64,000 bases of DNA. It comes from Bacteroidaceae bacterium. GTDB taxonomy: Bacteria; Bacteroidota; Bacteroidia; Bacteroidales; Bacteroidaceae. The notes under the pieces were generated by a model. That model was not told the DNA's origin. It saw nothing but the letters and a program-made list of their open reading frames with translations, and made no database searches. A program made the position numbers and the translations under genes. Where the stretch lies: positions 1-64,000 of the forward strand of contig JAILQO010000031.1 of assembly GCA_024698925.1 (NCBI GenBank). Direction: 5' to 3'. The stretch's first letter is position 1, and every line of letters starts with the position of its first letter. Positions 55,611 through 64,000 of the stretch are shown here, piece after piece.

Positions 55611-58600
55611 TCAATACGCTATTCGCTTGCTACCGTTGACGATATACACTCCCTTGGGGTGATGCTTGGAAAGTAGCTGGGTGAGGGGGAGCGGACGGCC
55701 TTGAAGATCGAAGGCGGAAGGAGCGGAGGAGAGGTTGGATTGAAGGGGCGAAGGGATGGAGGTGGCGATGGCTGCAACCTCTTCCTCTGTCATGAACGTA
55801 ATCTCCTTGACGACGCTGGTACCTGTGGTAGAGGTACAGCCAAAGCAAATGGAGAAGGCGCCGTTGGATTCCAGAATATAGGAGGAATAGACGGGGAGAT
55901 AGGCGGTGAGATCCCAGACAATAAGCAGTTCCTTGTTGCCAACATTGAGGACGCGTGTGGCGTTGACGGTTCCTACATGGTTGCCGTTCATGTACCACAC
56001 GGAGTTGTCTGCAAGGGTCGTGGAGACGTTTGTGGCGCGCACACAAAAGAGGGTGTGGTTGGCCTGCACCTTGTAGTGGTTCCATAAATCCTTCTTCAGC
56101 GAGAGGGCCATATCGTTCTTGCCCTTGCCGCATTTGAGGGTGATGCTGTTGGCAGAGCGCTGGTAGGTGATATTGGACTGCGCTACGCGGTTCTGGTCGC
56201 CCGTCTGCCAGTCAGAGTACTTGAAAACATAAGGCACGCTGTTGTCCTCCTTGGGGGGAGCGGGCTGCTGGTCGCTGATGACGATGGGTGTGGCATCATC
56301 AGTCGCAAGAGAGATGGTCTGTTCTGTGCCGTCGTAGCGGATGCGCTTATTGACCAAGCTGGACAAGTCGATGCCTGTGCCACGTTCAGGACTGACAAGA
56401 ACGAGGTCGAAGATACGCTGCTGGTGCATACCCTTGAAGGTACCTTTGCGCGGACCTATCGTGAGGGTCTGCGAAGCATCGTCCCAGGCGAAGTGAATGG
56501 TGGAATAGGCCCCCTGTTCATAGCGGTAGCTGTCACCCTCGTCCTCATAAAGCAGAAATTCGCCGTCAGCTCCAGGGTAGATACGGAGCTGCATGGAGTC
56601 AGCACGTTGCACATCGAGAGTGCTTTGAGCGTTGTAGGCGTAGGGCAGAATGGTGCCCGATGGCAGGTAGATGGGAATCATGCCGATTTCCACCTGGCGC
56701 GTAACGTTCTTGCTGCCAGCTGTCTGCTCACCGTTCCAGAAGTCCACCCATGTACCTGCGGGAAGATAGACTGATCGTGATTTGGCACCCTCTTTGACGA
56801 CAGGCGCCACGAGCAGCTTGCGACCGAACATAAACTGAGTGGGCAGGTTCTGGCATTTAGCGACATCGGGATAGGCCATGTGCATGGCGTTCATCATGGA
56901 GAGGCCGCTCTGATGGATGTCCCAAGCGGTGCTGTAAATATAGGGCATGAGATGGTAACGGAAGTTGATCCACGCGTCGAGCAGGTCATACCAAGGGGTG
57001 CCGGCTTCGCCAAAGCGGTAGATGGCCTTGTCGATGCCTGCGCCGTGGGAGCGCATCATAGCGCAGAACGTGGCAAACTGGAACCAACGGGCATAGAGCT
57101 CCTGATAGCGCTTGTTACCCACGCCTTGAAAGTCACCGACGAAGAAAGCGCCGATGTCCGAGTTCCAATGCGGGTTGCCGCAGATGCTGAAGTTGAGGGC
57201 AGCGGGAATCTGCTTCTGAAGCGTCTCCCAAGAGGCCGTTACGTCGCCGCTCCACACATTAGCTCCTGTGCGCTGAAGGCCTGCATAGGCACTGCGGGTG
57301 AGGATGCAAACGCGCTTGTCAGTGAGTTCAGCTTGCTGGCGATGGTGGTCATAGATACCTCCTACGTGCATGAGGGGGAAGGCATTGCGCACCTGTCGCC
57401 ACGTACAGCCAAGACCTGTCACGAAGTCGAAGGTCTGCTCCATATCACTACCGCCTTGATAATGATCGGGTTCGTTGGAATCCAACCAGTACCCGTCAAC
57501 GCCCTTGGAGATAATATTATTATAATAGGTGTCCCAGTAGTAGTCGCGTGCAGCAGCGTTATAGGGGTCGTAGATGGCTACACCGGCATCGCCTGGATAG
57601 GTGGTCGTCATGAGCTTATCACCCTGCTTGATGAGCATATTGTTCTCCTTCAAGTAGGCATAGGGTTTGGTCTCGGGACCGAAGTTGGCCCATGTGGAGA
57701 TAATCATGTGACCATCTTGGCGATGGATGGAGTCTATCATCTGCTGGTAGTTCTTGAAGTCAGGATTCAGAAACTCGAGTGCGTTCCAATGGGCGTTGTT
57801 GCCCCAATACTGCCAGTCTTGAACAACGCAGTCTATGGGCACAGCCAACTCGCGGTAGTTTGTCATCACACCCATCGTCTCGTTAGCGCTCTGGTAGCGT
57901 TCCTTGCTCTGAAAATAGCCGTAGGCCCAGAGGGGAATCATCGGCACCTGCCCCGTCAGCTGGCGCATATTGGCCACAGACTGTTCGCCACTGCCAACCA
58001 TGAAGAAGTAATCTACGCCGTAACCAACGGCTGACTCCATCTTGAGCGTATTCGATGATTCGGAATAGCTTGTGGGCGAGGCGTTGTTCCAGAAAATGGA
58101 GTAGCCCTTGGTAGAATAGTAATAAGGAATCCAAACGGACATATTACCCTCAATCATATTGCTATACGTGGCATCGCGTTGGTTAAAGCGGTTGTTCTGA
58201 AGCTGCCCGAGTCCATATATCTGTTCCGTGGAGGTAAGCGTAAATTGCGAACTCACCTTATATGAGGCGTAGGGGCCGTCTTGACACGCCGTGAGAACGG
58301 TACCGCTGGCTTTCTCATTCAGTAGCTGAGTGCCATCGGATGTATAGAACTTGATTTGTCCAGTTCGGGTATTGACGCGTATGTCGAGCGCCGATGTCTT
58401 CAACGACTGCGTTGAGGCATCTATCTCGGTCTGTTCCACGGCCACATCCTGCTTGGCCAGAGTAACAGCCAACTGCTGGAGCGGCACGCTACTCTCTTTC
58501 ATATATTTCCGCACATTGACGATGGATGGTGTATAGAACGCAATCTCCGTCACAACATTCTTAATCGTGTCGCGATAATCTGCCCGACCATAGGGATTAT

Positions 58601-58700
58601 CCTGACTAGCCGCAAAGACCTGCTGACCGATAGTGGGAAATAAAAGCGTCAAGGGATGCGCAATGAATAATACTGACAGCGCAATGAGAACACGTTTCAT
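55611..58700 (-). CDS. Glycoside hydrolase family 31 with C-terminal sorting-like tail
   Basis: DCVVQDWQYWGNN, DGYWLDSNEPDHY, DIGAFFVGDF; C-terminus FDLQGRPLP...KGVYIVNGSKR. Confidence 0.9.
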   Translation of the reverse strand: MKRVLIALSVLFIAHPLTLLFPTIGQQVFAASQDNPYGRADYRDTIKNVVTEIAFYTPSIVNVRKYMKESSVPLQQLAVTLAKQDVAVEQTEIDASTQSLKTSALDIRVNTRTGQIKFYTSDGTQLLNEKASGTVLTACQDGPYASYKVSSQFTLTSTEQIYGLGQLQNNRFNQRDATYSNMIEGNMSVWIPYYYSTKGYSIFWNNASPTSYSESSNTLKMESAVGYGVDYFFMVGSGEQSVANMRQLTGQVPMIPLWAYGYFQSKERYQSANETMGVMTNYRELAVPIDCVVQDWQYWGNNAHWNALEFLNPDFKNYQQMIDSIHRQDGHMIISTWANFGPETKPYAYLKENNMLIKQGDKLMTTTYPGDAGVAIYDPYNAAARDYYWDTYYNNIISKGVDGYWLDSNEPDHYQGGSDMEQTFDFVTGLGCTWRQVRNAFPLMHVGGIYDHHRQQAELTDKRVCILTRSAYAGLQRTGANVWSGDVTASWETLQKQIPAALNFSICGNPHWNSDIGAFFVGDFQGVGNKRYQELYARWFQFATFCAMMRSHGAGIDKAIYRFGEAGTPWYDLLDAWINFRYHLMPYIYSTAWDIHQSGLSMMNAMHMAYPDVAKCQNLPTQFMFGRKLLVAPVVKEGAKSRSVYLPAGTWVDFWNGEQTAGSKNVTRQVEIGMIPIYLPSGTILPYAYNAQSTLDVQRADSMQLRIYPGADGEFLLYEDEGDSYRYEQGAYSTIHFAWDDASQTLTIGPRKGTFKGMHQQRIFDLVLVSPERGTGIDLSSLVNKRIRYDGTEQTISLATDDATPIVISDQQPAPPKEDNSVPYVFKYSDWQTGDQNRVAQSNITYQRSANSITLKCGKGKNDMALSLKKDLWNHYKVQANHTLFCVRATNVSTTLADNSVWYMNGNHVGTVNATRVLNVGNKELLIVWDLTAYLPVYSSYILESNGAFSICFGCTSTTGTSVVKEITFMTEEEVAAIATSIPSPLQSNLSSAPSAFDLQGRPLPLTQLLSKHHPKGVYIVNGSKRIAY

Positions 58701-58855
58701 GTCTGTATGGATTTAAGTGATTAGTAGTTCAGATTTGTGATAAAAGACGGCACAAAGGTAAGGAAAAAACAGAAAAGTGAGGTGAGAATCACCATTTTTT
58801 TCTAAGATGATTCAAAAGAAAATGACCCACTTGAACAACATACCCAACAAACGAA

Positions 58856-58889
58856 AATCAGCAACTAGAAGCGCTTCCAGTTGCTGATT
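58856..58889. terminator. Strong hairpin between GH31 and tRNA (CAT)
   Basis: AATCAGCAACT agaagcgcttcc AGTTGCTGATT. Confidence 0.7.
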
Positions 58890-58898
58890 ATTGTTACG

Positions 58899-58972
58899 TG
58901 GACCAGCTAGGGCTTGAACCTAGGACCTCCAGATTATGAGTCTGTTGCTCTAACCAACTGAGCTACAAGTCC
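58899..58972 (-). tRNA. tRNA with CAT anticodon (Met, or Ile2)
   Basis: GGACTTGTAGCTCAGTTGGTTAGAGCAACAGACTCATAATCTGGAGGTCCTAGGTTCAAGCCCTAGCTGGTCCA. Confidence 0.88.
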
Positions 58973-59071
58973 AATAATTTCTCTTAGCGGCTGCAAAAGT
59001 AATGCAAAATGCGGGGACTTGCAAGAAATTGTGGCAAAAAGTGCTGTTTTTAGTGATGAGAACACATTCTG

Positions 59072-60202
59072 CTACTCGCCAAAGGTATCCAAATGTGCTA
59101 ATGTCTGGAGACGACGCATGGCTGCGGCATCGTCCTTCGGACATATCATGAGAACACCATCCTCCTCCGTGATGACAAAGTTGTCAAGGCCGCTGATAGC
59201 TGCGATATGGCCAGAAGGAAGGCGAACAATATTATTAGTGGCGTTGTCGAAGAGAGCTTCGCTGTGAATAGTCGTATTCTGGCGGCCGTCGCTGTGAATG
59301 TCTGTAGGAGGCTGCGGGGTGTTTCCGCGTTCATGGAGTGCAGCATCAAGGGCGATACTCTCCCAAGTTCCTAAATCAGCCCAGCCAAAATGGCAGCGTT
59401 GCACGTAGCGGTGAACTGTATGCTCCAGCAGCGCGTACTCCAACGACAGATTGGGTAGCGAACGATAGCATTGTGGTGCTGTATCAGTCGTTGCCGTAGC
59501 ACCCAAGTTAACCAGCTCTGGAAAGTCTGCACGATACTCCGGGACATGCTTGACAATATTCTCATTCATGTACAAAGCGCCAAAAACAAAGGCGCCCGTG
59601 TTCCACATGAACTCACCACTCTCCATGAAGACCTGTGCGAATTCACGATTGGGCTTCTCCGTGAAGGCTTTGATATGGAAGATGTCGGAAGAACGCTTGC
59701 CTGGTTCGCCCAGCTGGACATAACCATAGGCAGTCTCTGGACGGGTAGGAGGAACACCAAGGGTGATAATACCCTCGTTAGAACTGGCTATTGTCAAGGC
59801 ATGTAGCACATCGCGCTCAAAAAGGTCTGTGCCATAGATCTGTTGATCTGCGGGAGATACAACAATACATGCCTCAGGACAGAGATTGGCAATAGCGCTG
59901 GTAGCCCATGTCACGGGAGCCAATGTACCACGACGCACAGGTTCTGCAAAAATCTGATGACGTGGAACTTGTGGCAACTGTTCCTGAAGCAACGGAAGAT
60001 AATCAACTTGCGTGGAGATAAATATATTCTCCGGCGCTATAAAGCGGGCAAAGCGGTCATACGTCTGCTGAATGAGGGTACGGCCGGTTCCGGTAAAATC
60101 AATGAACTGCTTAGGGCATTGTTCACGGCTGACGGGCCATAGGCGGCTGCCTACGCCTCCAGCAAGTATCAAGCAGTAAAAGCTTTTTGTGAATGATGGC
60201 AT
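59072..60202 (-). CDS. Mannose-1-phosphate guanylyltransferase
   Basis: CLILAGGVGSRLWPVSREQCPKQFIDF. Confidence 0.92.
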   Translation of the reverse strand: MPSFTKSFYCLILAGGVGSRLWPVSREQCPKQFIDFTGTGRTLIQQTYDRFARFIAPENIFISTQVDYLPLLQEQLPQVPRHQIFAEPVRRGTLAPVTWATSAIANLCPEACIVVSPADQQIYGTDLFERDVLHALTIASSNEGIITLGVPPTRPETAYGYVQLGEPGKRSSDIFHIKAFTEKPNREFAQVFMESGEFMWNTGAFVFGALYMNENIVKHVPEYRADFPELVNLGATATTDTAPQCYRSLPNLSLEYALLEHTVHRYVQRCHFGWADLGTWESIALDAALHERGNTPQPPTDIHSDGRQNTTIHSEALFDNATNNIVRLPSGHIAAISGLDNFVITEEDGVLMICPKDDAAAMRRLQTLAHLDTFGE

Positions 60203-60371
60203 GAGGTCTAATTACGCGTCCGAAAACGGTTAGTTGATGTGTTTCGTTGCGCTAAGGTAGTGCTTTTTTCTGATATGTTCCAAACTTTAATCTACTTTTT
60301 GCACAAAAAGGGTAGTTTTTGTAAAAAAAGCACTACTTTTGTGCCATAAATAATCACTAAAAGTTCAGCTT

Positions 60372-61034
60372 ATGGACGTAAAGATGGAAGACAGTTGGCG
60401 CCGACGCCTTGCTGCAGAGTTTGAGAAACCTTATTTTGCAGAACTCGTGGCTTTCGTGCGACAAGAATATGCCGCAGGACCCTGCTATCCTCCTGGTGGC
60501 AAGATTTTCAACGCCTTCAATACAACACCCTTCGAGGATGTGAAAGTTGTCATCCTGGGACAAGACCCCTACCACGAACCAGGTCAGGCAATGGGCCTTT
60601 CTTTTTCTGTACCAGAAGGTGTCATGCTGCCCCCGTCGCTCAGGAATATCTACGCTGAAATCCGGGATGAACTGGGAACAGAGCCACCAGCCTCTGGCGA
60701 TTTGACACGCTGGGCGCGACAAGGTGTATTGTTGTTAAATGCAACGCTGACAGTACGACAAGGACAAGCCGCCTCGCATCAGCGACGTGGGTGGGAGGTT
60801 TTCACCGATGCTGCAATCCGAACACTGGCAACGGAGCGCGAACATTTGGTCTTCATGTTGTGGGGCGCTTACGCAGGTGCGAAAGCACAATTCATTGATG
60901 CCCAACGCCATTTGGTGCTACGCTCTGCACATCCATCGCCGCTGTCGGCAACTCGCGGTTTCTTCGGGAACCACCACTTCCAACTATGTAATGATTACCT
61001 GAAGCAATGGGGACAAGAGCCCATTGCCTGGTAA
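60372..61034 (+). CDS. ung: Uracil-DNA glycosylase
   Basis: VVILGQDPYHEPGQAMGLSFSVPEGV; SAHPSPLSATRGFFG. Confidence 0.97.
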   Translation: MDVKMEDSWRRRLAAEFEKPYFAELVAFVRQEYAAGPCYPPGGKIFNAFNTTPFEDVKVVILGQDPYHEPGQAMGLSFSVPEGVMLPPSLRNIYAEIRDELGTEPPASGDLTRWARQGVLLLNATLTVRQGQAASHQRRGWEVFTDAAIRTLATEREHLVFMLWGAYAGAKAQFIDAQRHLVLRSAHPSPLSATRGFFGNHHFQLCNDYLKQWGQEPIAW

Positions 61035-61047
61035 AAGACTATTTGTA

Positions 61048-63755
<2,708 letters not shown>

Positions 63756-63806
63756 TTATAAAATAGGTAAGGCTAGTAGCTTTGCCAAATATACAGATAC
63801 GAAAAT

Positions 63807-63906
63807 AAGAACAATGAACCTCACGGCCCATTGTTCTTTCTAACTGATTGTATTAACTTTGCTATGGACTTTGTCTGAGTAAAAAATCTCAGACAGGGAG
63901 GGGAAA
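63807..63906 (-). ncRNA. Candidate 3'-UTR RNA element downstream of rpsT, paralogous to 22743-22846
   Basis: AAGAACAATG...CATTGTTCTT hairpin with CCGTGAGG loop, internal GTCTGAG/CTCAGAC hairpin, TTTCCCCTCC box. Confidence 0.4.
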
Positions 63907-63917
63907 CTCACAATGAG

Positions 63918-64000
63918 TTATCCGAGCTTGGCGATGTGATGAGCCAGCTTGGACTTCAGGTTGGAAGCCTTGTTCTTGTGAATGATGTTCACCTTAGCCA
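63918..64000 (-). CDS. rpsT: 30S ribosomal protein S20 (C-terminal part; continues beyond window)
   Basis: AKVNIIHKNKASNLKSKLAHHIAKLG*. Confidence 0.93.
   Translation of the reverse strand, partial: AKVNIIHKNKASNLKSKLAHHIAKLG

Noticed and set aside
56880-58034. 384-aa plus-strand ORF opposite GH31
   Set aside because: Antisense to conserved GH31 motifs.

Overview
This 64-kb window looks like a chromosomal segment, or contig, of a Bacteroidales (Prevotella/Segatella-like) bacterium. Evidence is the gene content and many TAnnTTTGC-type -7 promoter boxes. Most of it is core genome: pckA (truncated at the left edge), upp, argH, pyrE, trpB2, a complete-looking V/A-type ATPase operon (E, DUF2764, A, B, D, I, K), metG, typA, rpsO, yfhO-family, nagB, a CoA-transferase, a queA-truB-uppP-ftsX cluster, miaB, tyrS, ung, gyrB and rpsT (partial). 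Carbohydrate-active genes are GH30, two GH31 and GH2. Three tRNA genes are visible: Arg-CCT, Gln-TTG and a CAT tRNA. No CRISPR array, rRNA, transposase or prophage was seen. The main unexplained signals are: (1) low-complexity, fold-back DNA, often arrays of 7-nt units, sitting in frame inside conserved genes (yfhO, truB, miaB, GH2 twice, a lipoprotein signal peptide) and also around the tyrS promoter and after nagB; (2) two paralogous short-RNA-like loci (about 22743-22855 and 63807-63906) sharing a CCGTGAGG terminator-loop and an upstream TTCCCCTCC box; (3) a recurring TTTGC-N4-GCAAA dyad fused to the -7 box at many promoters; (4) an abrupt, high-GC rsmH-like tail fused to truncated pckA at the left edge, probably an assembly chimera. 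All family calls come from reading the sequence; no database search was run.
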